A stretch of DNA of 35,123 bases, taken from NCBI RefSeq assembly GCF_025351285.1, contig NZ_JANXWG010000042.1:1-35123 (forward strand), in the 5' to 3' direction. Positions within the stretch are counted from its first letter, which is position 1, and each line of letters begins with the position of its first letter. Positions 17,920 to 25,219 of this stretch are shown here, piece by piece. The position numbers were made by a program, and so were the translations under genes. The notes under the pieces were generated by a model that made no database searches, was not told where the DNA came from, and saw only the letters and a program-made list of their open reading frames with translations. The stretch is from Novosphingobium sp. GTDB lineage: Bacteria > Pseudomonadota > Alphaproteobacteria > Sphingomonadales > Sphingomonadaceae.

Positions 17920-19695
17920 AACAACCTGGTTACGCTCGACCAGCTTTCGCAAAATGCACAAAGCTTCAGCCAATCCACCGTGGTGCAAAGCGGCGACGGC
18001 GACGGTGCCACGATTACCCAGCGCGATTCGGGGCAGGTTTCGACCGTGACACAGACCGGCAATTTCGGTGTGGCCAACGTGACGCAGGGCGATGCCCTCA
18101 AGGCTGCCACCAATGGCTCGGCCGGCAATTTGTCCGACGTTTACCAGGCGGGCACAGGGTTGACCACCAGCGACGTTTTGCAAACCGGCACCAACGCGCA
18201 AAGCTTCATCACGCAGCTTGGCGCAACGGCTTCCGCCAACATCGCCCAGACAGGCGGCAACAATGCGTTCAGCCAGGTGAGCCAGACCGGTGACAACGAT
18301 TCGACCGGCTCCAGCCAGACCGGGTCCGATCATTTTTCCACCGTGCGCCAGTCCAGCAACGGCAACATCGTCAACTTGACCCAGACGGGTTCGGCCAACC
18401 GCTCCAACGTGGTTCAGGCCGATGGCGGGCTGGGCAGCGCCACCGCCGATACCGCCTCGATCACCCAGTCATCGAGCGGCAACGCCAGCGACGTGACGCA
18501 GCTTGGCCTGAAGAATGTTGCCAGCGTCGTGCAAAGCGGGGCGAGCAACAAGTCCACGGTCACCATGCTGGGCACGAACGAGCGCGCATCGGTCACCCAA
18601 TCGGGTTCGCGCAACACGTCGGAATGGACGATGGGTCAGGGCTCGCTCAACGCCAACCTGGGCACCATCGCGGCGGTGGTGCAAAGCGGTGATGACAACA
18701 AGTCGGTCATCAACCAGACCGGGCAGCGGCAGATTCCGGGTGATGTCAATCGCTCGTTCAGTGCGCGCGGCTTCACCGCCTTCGGCAATGAAGTGCGCGT
18801 AGTCCAGTTGTCCAGCGGGTCCACATCGCTGATCAACCAGGGCGGCACCATCAACGGCGCGATCGTGACACAGCAATCCGGGCCGTCCGTTTCCGAAGTC
18901 GACCAGATCGGCACGGCCAACGTGGCGAGGGTCTCGCTGCAAACCCGCGGCCGTTCGCTGGTGGATCAGCGCGGCGATCGCAACATTGCCAACGCCTCTG
19001 CGGGGAGCGGCCTGGCCGCGGGCACAGGCCAGTCGACGATCCTGCAATTCGGCTCGGACAATCAGGCGACCTACACCGACATTGCCTATGACAACGTTTC
19101 GCTGATCGAGCAGGCGGGCAACCGCAACCGCGCCACCGCCACCACACAAGGCAATGGCGGCGACAATACCAAGATCCTTCAGGCCGGATCGGACAATGTG
19201 GCGCAGTATCGCAGCGGCACAGGCCTGGTCGGCCAGACCAGCCTGATCGACCAGGGCGGCAATCGCAACACGGCCGATATCCAGCAAGGTTCGTCTGGCG
19301 TCAACTCGACCGTGCTCCAGCCCGGTTCGGGCAATTCGGCAAGCGTGATCCAGTTCGGCAACACCGGAGGGAGTTCCTACGTGCTCCAGTCGGGCACGGG
19401 CAACACCGGCTCGATCACGCAAGGCAAGCCCGGCGAAATGTCCTCGCTGATCCAGTCGGGATCGACCAATCGCGCCACGGTGCGGCAGAGCGGCGCCAGC
19501 GAAACCTCGCTGCTGACGCAGAGCGGCGACAACAACGGCGCCACGATCACGCAATCGGGCGTGAGCGACAGTTCGAGCGTGATCCAGTCGGGCTCGACCA
19601 ACACCGCCACGGTGACGCAGGGCGCGGACCTCAACAGTTCGACCATCACTCAGGCCGGCACCAACGGCACGGTTACCGTCAGCCAGAACGCCGGA
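17662..19695 (+). repeat. Curlin-type protein repeats encoded in tandem
   Basis: About 20-23-codon units whose consensus is V-x-Q-x-G-x-x-N-x-A-x-x-x-Q run through both halves of the gene, regular again in the last 400 nt (19440-19690). The DNA is diverged between units, so this is old protein repetition rather than a recent tandem duplication. The phase of the repeats is preserved across the TAA at 17917, showing that the halves belong together. Confidence 0.8.
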
Positions 19696-19698
19696 TAG
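17980..19698 (+). CDS. Curlin-repeat (CsgA-like) protein, main part downstream of the in-frame stop
   Basis: Same frame as the fragment at 17560-17919. Open sequence resumes directly after the TAA at 17917; the first possible start is GTG 17980, without a ribosome site, signal peptide or promoter, so it is probably not translated on its own. It gives 572 residues of curlin-type repeats, for example ASVVQSGASNKSTVTM, ATVRQSGASETSLLTQ and ATITQSGVSDSSSVIQSG, rich in Ser, Thr, Gln, Asn and Gly with almost no Lys or Cys. Together with the front the protein would be about 712 residues with some 30 repeats, far longer than CsgA (about 150). No csgB, csgE, csgF or csgG lies nearby. Read as a pseudogene, a sequencing error, or a gene needing stop suppression. 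A terminator follows. Confidence 0.75.
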   Translation: MVQSGDGDGATITQRDSGQVSTVTQTGNFGVANVTQGDALKAATNGSAGNLSDVYQAGTGLTTSDVLQTGTNAQSFITQLGATASANIAQTGGNNAFSQVSQTGDNDSTGSSQTGSDHFSTVRQSSNGNIVNLTQTGSANRSNVVQADGGLGSATADTASITQSSSGNASDVTQLGLKNVASVVQSGASNKSTVTMLGTNERASVTQSGSRNTSEWTMGQGSLNANLGTIAAVVQSGDDNKSVINQTGQRQIPGDVNRSFSARGFTAFGNEVRVVQLSSGSTSLINQGGTINGAIVTQQSGPSVSEVDQIGTANVARVSLQTRGRSLVDQRGDRNIANASAGSGLAAGTGQSTILQFGSDNQATYTDIAYDNVSLIEQAGNRNRATATTQGNGGDNTKILQAGSDNVAQYRSGTGLVGQTSLIDQGGNRNTADIQQGSSGVNSTVLQPGSGNSASVIQFGNTGGSSYVLQSGTGNTGSITQGKPGEMSSLIQSGSTNRATVRQSGASETSLLTQSGDNNGATITQSGVSDSSSVIQSGSTNTATVTQGADLNSSTITQAGTNGTVTVSQNAG

Positions 19699-19722
19699 GC
19701 GCGAGGCCCGGCGCGAATATAT

Positions 19723-19752
19723 CCCCGTCCGGAGCGATCCGGGCGGGGTTTT
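19723..19752 (+). terminator. Rho-independent terminator after the curlin-repeat gene
   Basis: CCCCGTCCGGA (19723-19733), loop GCGA, TCCGGGCGGGG (19738-19748), then TTTT. Eleven pairs with one G-U and a T tract. It is 24 nt past the curlin-repeat stop and shares its core with the hppA terminator at 17382-17415. Confidence 0.85.
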
Positions 19753-19856
19753 CATATGTGTCGATACGCTCTTGCCTCGGCAACAGATGAGCAATATGCT
19801 GCAACGCACAATTGATGCTCGGACTCGCCCGAAACCTGCCCAGGACGCCACACAGC

Positions 19857-20156
19857 ATGACCGAAACCCGCATGGCCCTGCTCGAAGCGGTAGCCCGCCG
19901 CCGCGTGGTCACCGCGCAGTACAACGGCGTGACGATGAAGCTGGCACCGCACCTGCTGTTCGAACGGCATGGCGATCTGTTCGTCGGCGCCTGGAACATG
20001 ACCAAGAATGCACGGCCCGAAAATGAGCCCAGGCTCGGCCACTTCAAGCTCGGCGGTTTGGCAGACGTGGCGCTGACCGAGGAACCGTTCGAACCGATCC
20101 CATCGTTCGCACCCGCAGCACCCCGCGCCGACGATACGCTGGTGATGGCGATCTAG
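19857..20156 (+). CDS. Small WYL-domain-like conserved protein
   Basis: 99 residues. The core (ALLEAVARRRVVTAQYNGVTMKLAPHLLFERHGDLFVGA, about 6-45) resembles the first half of a WYL domain: a helix, an Arg-rich turn, a Tyr-Asn-Gly strand and a conserved Pro-His. WYL domains sense ligands, often nucleotides, in regulators of defence and repair genes, but this protein has no DNA-binding part. The ending is acidic and proline-rich. The start ATG 19857 has AGGA eleven nt upstream; a frame starting at 19812 is possible. It stands alone after the curlin terminator, and its TAG overlaps the stop of the convergent gene by 3 nt. Function unknown; the fold assignment is tentative. Confidence 0.65.
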   Translation: MTETRMALLEAVARRRVVTAQYNGVTMKLAPHLLFERHGDLFVGAWNMTKNARPENEPRLGHFKLGGLADVALTEEPFEPIPSFAPAAPRADDTLVMAI

Positions 20157-20428
20157 ACCGTACGCCCGAACAGACCCCGCTTCTTCCGGCGGGGTTCAGG
20201 GCGCGACTGGCCGGTGAGCAAAAACAGGTAATTGGCCAGCAGCGTCGCCTGTTCGTGAGTCATGAACAGGTGCGTGTGCGTCAGGTCTTCGGGCCGATGT
20301 GGCTTGCCGCCTTCGAAAGTTTCGGTGCGCAGCACGATCCGTCCGCCAAAATCCTGCGAACTCCAGCCGACCAGGACCTGGAAGCGCGGATCGTCGTCCT
20401 CTCGACGCTCATCGTTCGCCTCGCTCAT
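20153..20428 (-). CDS. Small conserved hypothetical protein
   Basis: 91 residues, not recognised with certainty. The chain starts acidic (SEANDERREDDDPRFQ), has a strand-rich middle (VLVGWSSQDFGGRIVLRTETF), then a His-rich stretch with HTHLFMTHEQATLLANYLFLLTGQS and a very basic end (RRKKRGLFGRTV). No signal peptide or membrane helix is evident, so it is likely cytoplasmic. The start ATG 20428 is preceded by GGGAGAACACC on the minus strand; the longer frame upstream is poor in coding character. Its stop shares a CTAG with the convergent WYL-like gene. The 325 nt upstream of it, to the acyltransferase gene, hold no gene that I can support. Confidence 0.65.
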   Translation of the reverse strand: MSEANDERREDDDPRFQVLVGWSSQDFGGRIVLRTETFEGGKPHRPEDLTHTHLFMTHEQATLLANYLFLLTGQSRPEPRRKKRGLFGRTV

Positions 20429-20753
20429 GGTGTTCTCCCACGATCTTTGCCCGTGCCAACGATCACGGGAGGACAAGGCTGCACCCGCTGGCCACCGGGG
20501 GTCAAGCCCGACCTGATCGCAATTGACCGGCGGGCCGGCCGCTGGCGATGGCCGGGTGGAGCGGCTTGCCGCCAAAATGGCACCAACGTTAACACTCGCT
20601 TTGCTCTGCGGGGCTAAAACGCGGCTACGCAACGGGGCTTCACGAAACATGACAGGACTTGCCGGACTTTTGCGTTGGCCATCCGGCGCCGGCCCAGAAG
20701 CTGGCCTCGGCGTCAGGCGCGATGCGTCGCGCTCGCCGACAAACGCCGCGCCA

Positions 20754-21854
20754 ATGCACGCGATGGCGCAGACCTGGCAGGACTGGAGCGCGCACGATCC
20801 GCTCGCGGCGCGGCACTGGGACCATCTTGCGCAATTCGCCTCCACGCCAAATCCGTTCTTCGAGCGCTGGTTTCTGCAACCGGCACTCGAAGCGCTCGAT
20901 CCGCACCATCGGGTCAAGCTGGTGCGGTTCGAACGCGCCGGTGAACTGATCGGACTGCTGCCGGTGGAGCGCGCCCGCCGCTATTCGCGCTGGCCGTTGC
21001 CGCACCTGGCATCGTGGTTGCACCCCAATTGCTTCCTGGGTGCACCGCTGGTGCAATACGGCGAGGAGGCCGCGTTCTGGCAGGCGCTGCTGGCGCGCGC
21101 CGATGCCAAGCCAGGGGCTGCGCTGTTCCTTCATCTTGCCGCGATGCCGCTCGATACGCGATTGGCCGATGCACTGTTCGCCACTTGCGCAGCGCAGCGC
21201 CGCCGCATCGCGCTGGTCCGCCGCGAGGAACGCGCGATGCTGGCCTCGACCATGGCGCCGGTCGATTATCTGGCCCACGCCTTGCCGGGCAAGAAGCGCA
21301 AGGAACTGCGCCGCCAGCAGGCGCGGCTGGCGGAACTAGGCACCGTCGCCACGGTCCGGCAGGATGACGCGCAGGGCATTCACGAATGGATCAACGCGTT
21401 CCTCAGCCTTGAAGCGCGCGGCTGGAAGGGCCGCGAAGGCAGCGCGCTGGCCGCCGTGCCCGGCACCGCCGTGCTGTTCCGTGGCGCGCTGGCCGAAGCC
21501 GCAGCGCGCGGCAAGCTCGAACGGCTGAGCCTGACGCTGGATGGCAGGCCGATTGCGATGCTCGCCAGCTTTCTGAGTGCGCCGGGCGCGTTCAGCTTCA
21601 AGACCGCGTTCGACGAGGATTTTGCGCGCTTTTCGCCTGGCGTGCTGCTCCAGCTTGAAAACCTGGCAATGCTCGACCGCAAGACCATCGACTGGACCGA
21701 CAGTTGCGCCGCCACCGACCACCCGATGATCGATTCGCTGTGGGAACAACGTCGGCCGATCGGTCGGCTCTCGGTGGCGATCGGCGGCTTTGCGCGGCGT
21801 GCGGTGTTCGGCAAGCTGGCGGATATTGAGTTGGGGCGGTTGGGGAAAGCTTGA
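20754..21854 (+). CDS. GNAT-fold acyltransferase, CelD/BioF2-like
   Basis: 366 residues from ATG 20754. The region 185-330 (PGKKRKELRRQQARLAELGTV, EARGWKGREGSALAA, FFRGALAEAAARGKLERLSLTLDGRPIAMLASF-type pattern, AFSFKTAFDEDFARFSPGVLLQLENL) is the CelD/BioF2-like acetyltransferase domain found in polysaccharide and cell-envelope loci; it would transfer an acyl group from acyl-CoA to an amine or sugar. The substrate is unknown. The N-terminal part holds NPFFERWFLQPAL, shared by this group. Start choice is uncertain: ATG 20649 is in frame, but the 35 codons between have low third-position GC; ATG 20763 is another option. It stands between a divergent small gene and a convergent Lrp gene. Confidence 0.8.
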   Translation: MHAMAQTWQDWSAHDPLAARHWDHLAQFASTPNPFFERWFLQPALEALDPHHRVKLVRFERAGELIGLLPVERARRYSRWPLPHLASWLHPNCFLGAPLVQYGEEAAFWQALLARADAKPGAALFLHLAAMPLDTRLADALFATCAAQRRRIALVRREERAMLASTMAPVDYLAHALPGKKRKELRRQQARLAELGTVATVRQDDAQGIHEWINAFLSLEARGWKGREGSALAAVPGTAVLFRGALAEAAARGKLERLSLTLDGRPIAMLASFLSAPGAFSFKTAFDEDFARFSPGVLLQLENLAMLDRKTIDWTDSCAATDHPMIDSLWEQRRPIGRLSVAIGGFARRAVFGKLADIELGRLGKA

Positions 21855-21872
21855 TCCGCGCGTTTCCGCAGT

Positions 21873-22325
21873 TCAGTCGCGTTCGTCCTTTGGCGACTCC
21901 ATGACGATATAGGACGTCAGCGTCGCAACTTGCGCCAAGGCGCCAAGCACTTCGGTGTGGAAGTGCTTGTAGGCGGCCATGCTGCTGCATTCGACGCGCA
22001 GCAGATATTCGATCGAGCCGGTGACGTTGTGGCATTCGCGGACCTCGGGCGCCTTGGCCACCGCCGCTTCGAACGCCGCTTGCTCCGCCTTGGTATGGCG
22101 CGACAGCCCCACCGCCACATATGCCCGAAACCCCACGCCGCGCGCCTCGGGGGACACCACGGCGCGGTATCCCAGGATCGCCCCGCCCAGTTCCAGCGCC
22201 TGCACGCGCCGCAAACAGGCCGAAGCCGACAAGCCGACGCGGCTGGCCAGTTCGGTGTTGGTGATTCTGCCGTCGGCAGTCAGCTCGCGCAATATATTGC
22301 GGTCTATGCGATCGATTTGATCCAT
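21873..22325 (-). CDS. Lrp/AsnC-family transcriptional regulator
   Basis: 150 residues. N-terminal helix-turn-helix DQIDRIDRNILRELTADGRITNTELASRVGLSASACLRRVQAL (about 2-45) is the Lrp signature, and the C-terminal RAM ligand/oligomerisation domain (about 65-145) includes GFRAYVAVGLSRH, VRECHNVTGSIEYLLRVECSSM and SYIVMES. Lrp-type proteins bind amino acids and form octamers that wrap DNA. It is divergent from a LysE-family exporter, the usual arrangement for an amino-acid-responsive regulator of its exporter. ATG 22325 was chosen since it gives the standard short N terminus; ATG 22346 is in frame and would add seven residues. Periodic GCAA/AT motifs run through the start region (see separate entry), suggesting autoregulation as well. 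Confidence 0.9.
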   Translation of the reverse strand: MDQIDRIDRNILRELTADGRITNTELASRVGLSASACLRRVQALELGGAILGYRAVVSPEARGVGFRAYVAVGLSRHTKAEQAAFEAAVAKAPEVRECHNVTGSIEYLLRVECSSMAAYKHFHTEVLGALAQVATLTSYIVMESPKDERD

Positions 22326-22391
22326 AAGTTGCAAGTTTATCGGCATTTACTGCAATATTTACAAGGATTTTCCGCATCAAATGCGATATTC
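22288..22391. promoter_or_regulatory. Phased AT-rich boxes between lrp-like and lysE-like genes, candidate Lrp sites
   Basis: Related boxes GCAATATATT (22289), GCAAGTTTAT (22331), GCAATATTTA (22352) and GCGATATTC (22383) lie 42, 21 and 31 nt apart, close to whole turns of the helix. The first is within a perfect 14-bp palindrome (22288-22301) inside the lrp-like coding region. Lrp-type octamers bind such phased arrays. The divergent promoters must also lie here, between 22326 and about 22400. Confidence 0.4.
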
Positions 22392-23013
22392 TTCGCGGAT
22401 GATGACCCCCGCGCTCCTGGTCGGCCTTGCCGGCTTCGCCCTTGTCTCGTCGATCACGCCGGGGCCCAACAATCTCATGCTGATGGCGTCGGGGACCAAT
22501 TTCGGCTTCCGACGCACGCTGCCGCATATGCTGGGCGTGACATCGGGCTTCACGCTGATGGTGTTTCTGGTGGGGTTGGGGCTGGCAACGACCTTGCAGC
22601 AAGTGCCCTATGCTTTCGGGGTGCTCCAGATCGCCAGCGTGGCCTATCTGCTCTATCTCGCCTGGCGCATCGCCACTTCGGTGGCTCCGGTTGGCGGGGT
22701 GGGCCCGGCTGCCGCTGCACGTCCGATGACCGCGCTTCAGGCGGTGCTGTTCCAGTGGGTCAATCCCAAGGCCTGGTCGATGGCGCTGACCAGTGTTGCG
22801 GTTTATTGCGGGCAGGATCGCAGCGCGGCGACGATGGCGCTGGTGGCCGCTGTGTTCGGCGTGATCAACCTGCCGACGGTCAGCCTGTGGGCCTTTGTCG
22901 GCAGCCGACTGGTCACATGGCTTGGCGATCCGGCGCGCCTGCAATTGTTCAACCGCTGCGCCGCCGCCCTGCTGGTCGCCTCGATCTACCCGGTGCTGCG
23001 ACACGTGGCCTGA
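22381..23013 (+). CDS. LysE/RhtB-family amino-acid exporter
   Basis: 210 residues with six predicted membrane helices. The family hallmark SITPGPNNLMLMASG is at about 24-38, and the second half-repeat has LFQWVNPKAWSMALTSVAVY (about 121-140) with the conserved Asn-Pro-Lys. LysE/RhtB proteins export amino acids or homoserine-like compounds by proton exchange. The Lrp-type regulator is divergent, 55 nt or so away, which is the classical control arrangement. Start uncertain: ATG 22381, or the in-frame ATG pair at 22399/22402 giving MTPALLVG, the more usual N terminus; none has a strong ribosome site (AAGGA at 22363-22367 is distant). The next gene, tesB, begins 47 nt downstream on the same strand. 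Confidence 0.9.
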   Translation: MRYSSRMMTPALLVGLAGFALVSSITPGPNNLMLMASGTNFGFRRTLPHMLGVTSGFTLMVFLVGLGLATTLQQVPYAFGVLQIASVAYLLYLAWRIATSVAPVGGVGPAAAARPMTALQAVLFQWVNPKAWSMALTSVAVYCGQDRSAATMALVAAVFGVINLPTVSLWAFVGSRLVTWLGDPARLQLFNRCAAALLVASIYPVLRHVA

Positions 23014-23060
23014 AGCGCTGACAAGTTGACCCGGGCCAAGCGGCGCTTCATGGCCGCTGC

Positions 23061-23981
23061 ATGTCTGAAACTGCCACGCCCGAACAACTCGTCGACGGAC
23101 TGATCCGCCTGCTCGACGTTACACCCACCGGTGACGATCACTTTGCCGGCCGCCGCAAGCCGGGCGGCGTGGGCCGCGTGTTCGGCGGGCAGGTGATCGC
23201 GCAGGCGCTCGCCGCGGCCGAGCGCACCGTGGCCGATGCCAATAGAAACGAAGAACGCCCGGTCCACTCGCTCCATGCCTATTTCCTGCGCGGCGGGAAC
23301 GAGGACCACGAGATCGATTTCCGCATCGATCGCGATCTCGATGGCGGCAGTTTCTCCAACCGTCGCGTCACCGCCAGTCAGCAGGCCAATGGGCAAGTGC
23401 GTCCGATCCTCACGCTGTCGGCATCGTTCCAGCGCCGCGAGCAGGGCGTGCACCACAGCGACACGATGCCAGATGTGCTCCCGCCCGACGCGGTGCCGAG
23501 CGAGGCCGAATTGCGCGAGCAATATGCCAGCAGCGTGCCCGAACACGTGCGCCAGATGATGCTGATCCCGCGCCCGATCGAGATGCGCCACCTTGAGCCG
23601 CGCCACTGGATGGGCGCCGAGCCAAGCGCACCGGTATCGAACACCTGGTTCCGCGCCGCCGCGCCGCTGCCGAACGATCCCAAGCTGCACCGCGCGGTGC
23701 TGGCTTATGCCACCGACATGACGCTGCTGGGCACCTGCGCGCTGCCGCACGGGTTGTCATGGACGCTGGGCAACCTGATGGGCGTGAGCCTGGATCACGC
23801 GATCTGGTTCCACGATCCCGATGTCAAGGCAGACGAATGGCTGCTTTACGCTTGCGACAGCCCTTGGGCAGACCGCGCACGCGGTTTCAACCGGGGCAAG
23901 ATTTTTGCCCAGGATGGCCGGCTGGTTGCCGAAGTCGCGCAGGAAGGCCTCATTCGCAAGATCGTGCCGAAGGGATCATGA
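23061..23981 (+). CDS. tesB: Acyl-CoA thioesterase II (TesB)
   Basis: 306 residues with the double-hotdog fold of TesB. N-terminal half: FAGRRKPGGVGRVFGGQVIAQALAAA and VHSLHAYFLRGGNED. C-terminal half: RAVLAYATDMTLLGT with the catalytic Asp region, and VSLDHAIWFHDP, then ARGFNRGKIFAQDGRLVAEVAQEGLIR. It hydrolyses medium- to long-chain acyl-CoA to free fatty acid and CoA in the cytoplasm. ATG 23061 gives the standard N terminus; no good ribosome site precedes it. The CMD-family gene starts 4 nt after its stop, so they form an operon, possibly with the lysE-like gene upstream and the flavin reductase downstream. Confidence 0.93.
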   Translation: MSETATPEQLVDGLIRLLDVTPTGDDHFAGRRKPGGVGRVFGGQVIAQALAAAERTVADANRNEERPVHSLHAYFLRGGNEDHEIDFRIDRDLDGGSFSNRRVTASQQANGQVRPILTLSASFQRREQGVHHSDTMPDVLPPDAVPSEAELREQYASSVPEHVRQMMLIPRPIEMRHLEPRHWMGAEPSAPVSNTWFRAAAPLPNDPKLHRAVLAYATDMTLLGTCALPHGLSWTLGNLMGVSLDHAIWFHDPDVKADEWLLYACDSPWADRARGFNRGKIFAQDGRLVAEVAQEGLIRKIVPKGS

Positions 23982-23985
23982 ACCA

Positions 23986-24558
23986 ATGCGCCTGACCGAG
24001 CCCCGCCTGGCCCCGCTGGCCGATGCGGATCTCAGCCCCGAACAGGAAGCAGTGCTGGCCGGTTTCCGCGCCGGTGGACGCGATTACAACATCTTCCGCA
24101 CGTTTGCGCGCGATCCGGCGGCACTCAAGGCGTTTCTGGTCTGGGGCGGGCATGTGCTCTCGAACGACAACCCGCTGGGCGCCCGCCGCCGCGAGATCGC
24201 GATCCTGCGCACCGGGTATCTGTGCAAGGCTGGCTATGAATGGGCCCGTCACGTTCCGATCGCGCGCCATGCCGGGATGAGCGAAGCCGAAATCGCCGCG
24301 ATCAAGGTCGGCGCCGCCGATCCGGCCTGGGACGAGGCCGACCGCGCGTTGCTGACCGCAACCGACGCCCTGGTGACCGATCACTTCATCGACGACGCGG
24401 GCTGGCAGGCGCTCTGCACGCACTTCAGCGAGGCCGGGCGGCTTGCCCTGATCTTCACCGTGGGCCAGTACACGATGGTCTCGATGTTCCTCAACAGCGT
24501 GGGCGTACAACTCGATGACGACGTGACGCTGGATGCGGACCTGGACAAACGCGGGTAG
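23986..24558 (+). CDS. Carboxymuconolactone decarboxylase/AhpD-like family protein
   Basis: 190 residues with the CMD fold (about 40-150): FRTFARDPAALKAFLVWGGHVLSND, then RREIAILRTGYLCKAGYEWARHVPIARHAG and ADRALLTATDALV. In AhpD the corresponding helix carries a Cys-x-x-Cys pair for peroxidase activity; here only one Cys (LCKAGYEWARH) is present with the conserved Glu and His, so disulphide chemistry of the AhpD type is doubtful. Members of this subgroup are mostly annotated only as CMD family, with unknown substrates. It starts 4 nt after tesB, with AAGGG inside the end of tesB as ribosome site. Translation coupling to tesB is likely. Confidence 0.87.
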   Translation: MRLTEPRLAPLADADLSPEQEAVLAGFRAGGRDYNIFRTFARDPAALKAFLVWGGHVLSNDNPLGARRREIAILRTGYLCKAGYEWARHVPIARHAGMSEAEIAAIKVGAADPAWDEADRALLTATDALVTDHFIDDAGWQALCTHFSEAGRLALIFTVGQYTMVSMFLNSVGVQLDDDVTLDADLDKRG

Positions 24559-24615
24559 TCTGCAAACGCGCCCGGCGCTGTGGCCGGGTGGTCATTGCCA
24601 AGACGGAGGCCAGTC

Positions 24616-25206
24616 ATGCCTGCCAAGATCCTGATCTTCTATGGCTCATACCGATCTGACCGGCAGGGCATCCGGCTCGCCCATTTCCTATGCGGAGCGT
24701 TCAACGATCGCGGTGCGCAGGCCGAATTGATCGATGCCAAGGCCATCGGCCTGCCGATGCTCGATCGCATGTACAAGGAATACCCATCCGGAGAGGCGCC
24801 GCCGGCGCTTGAAGAACTGGCCGGGAAAATCCGCGGCGCCGATGCCTTCGTGTTCGTGACGGGCGAGTACAACTGGGGCGTACAACCCGGGCTCAAGAAC
24901 CTGACCGACCATTTCCTCGAAGAATGGTTCTGGCGCCCTGCCGCGATCGCCAGCTATTCAGCAGGACGCTTTGCCGGTGTCCGGGCCGGACTCGCCTGGC
25001 ATGGCACGCTGTCCGAAATGGGCATGGTGGTGGTTTCGAGCACATTGGCAGTGGGCGCGATCGGCCATGCACTCGACGCGCAAGGCCGCCCGACCGGCGA
25101 AGGCGGCGAGGCGCTGGCCCGCGCCTTTCCCCGGTTTGCCGATGATCTGGCGTGGTGGACCCAGGCCGCGCAAGTTCAACGCACCAGCATGCCACCGCCC
25201 TACTGA
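24616..25206 (+). CDS. NADPH-dependent FMN reductase family protein
   Basis: 196 residues, flavodoxin-like fold. N-terminal phosphate-binding loop ILIFYGSYRSDRQGIRLAHFL (4-24), the second FMN motif FVFVTGEYNWGVQPGLKNLTDHF (about 85-107), and GVRAGLAWHGTLSEMGM. It probably reduces FMN, quinones or azo-type compounds with NADPH. The start ATG 24616 has a strong GGAGG seven nt upstream. It follows the CMD gene by 57 nt; a small hairpin (CCCGGC 24571-24576, GCCGGG 24583-24588) lies in that gap, so it may be a separate unit. The gene ends 13 nt before the convergent end of a small membrane protein gene. Confidence 0.9.
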   Translation: MPAKILIFYGSYRSDRQGIRLAHFLCGAFNDRGAQAELIDAKAIGLPMLDRMYKEYPSGEAPPALEELAGKIRGADAFVFVTGEYNWGVQPGLKNLTDHFLEEWFWRPAAIASYSAGRFAGVRAGLAWHGTLSEMGMVVVSSTLAVGAIGHALDAQGRPTGEGGEALARAFPRFADDLAWWTQAAQVQRTSMPPPY

Positions 25207-25219
25207 GGCCGGCGGGTCA

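Noticed and set aside
17560..19698. Repeats as a CRISPR array
   Set aside because: The repetition is at protein level with diverged DNA and no identical direct repeats or spacers.
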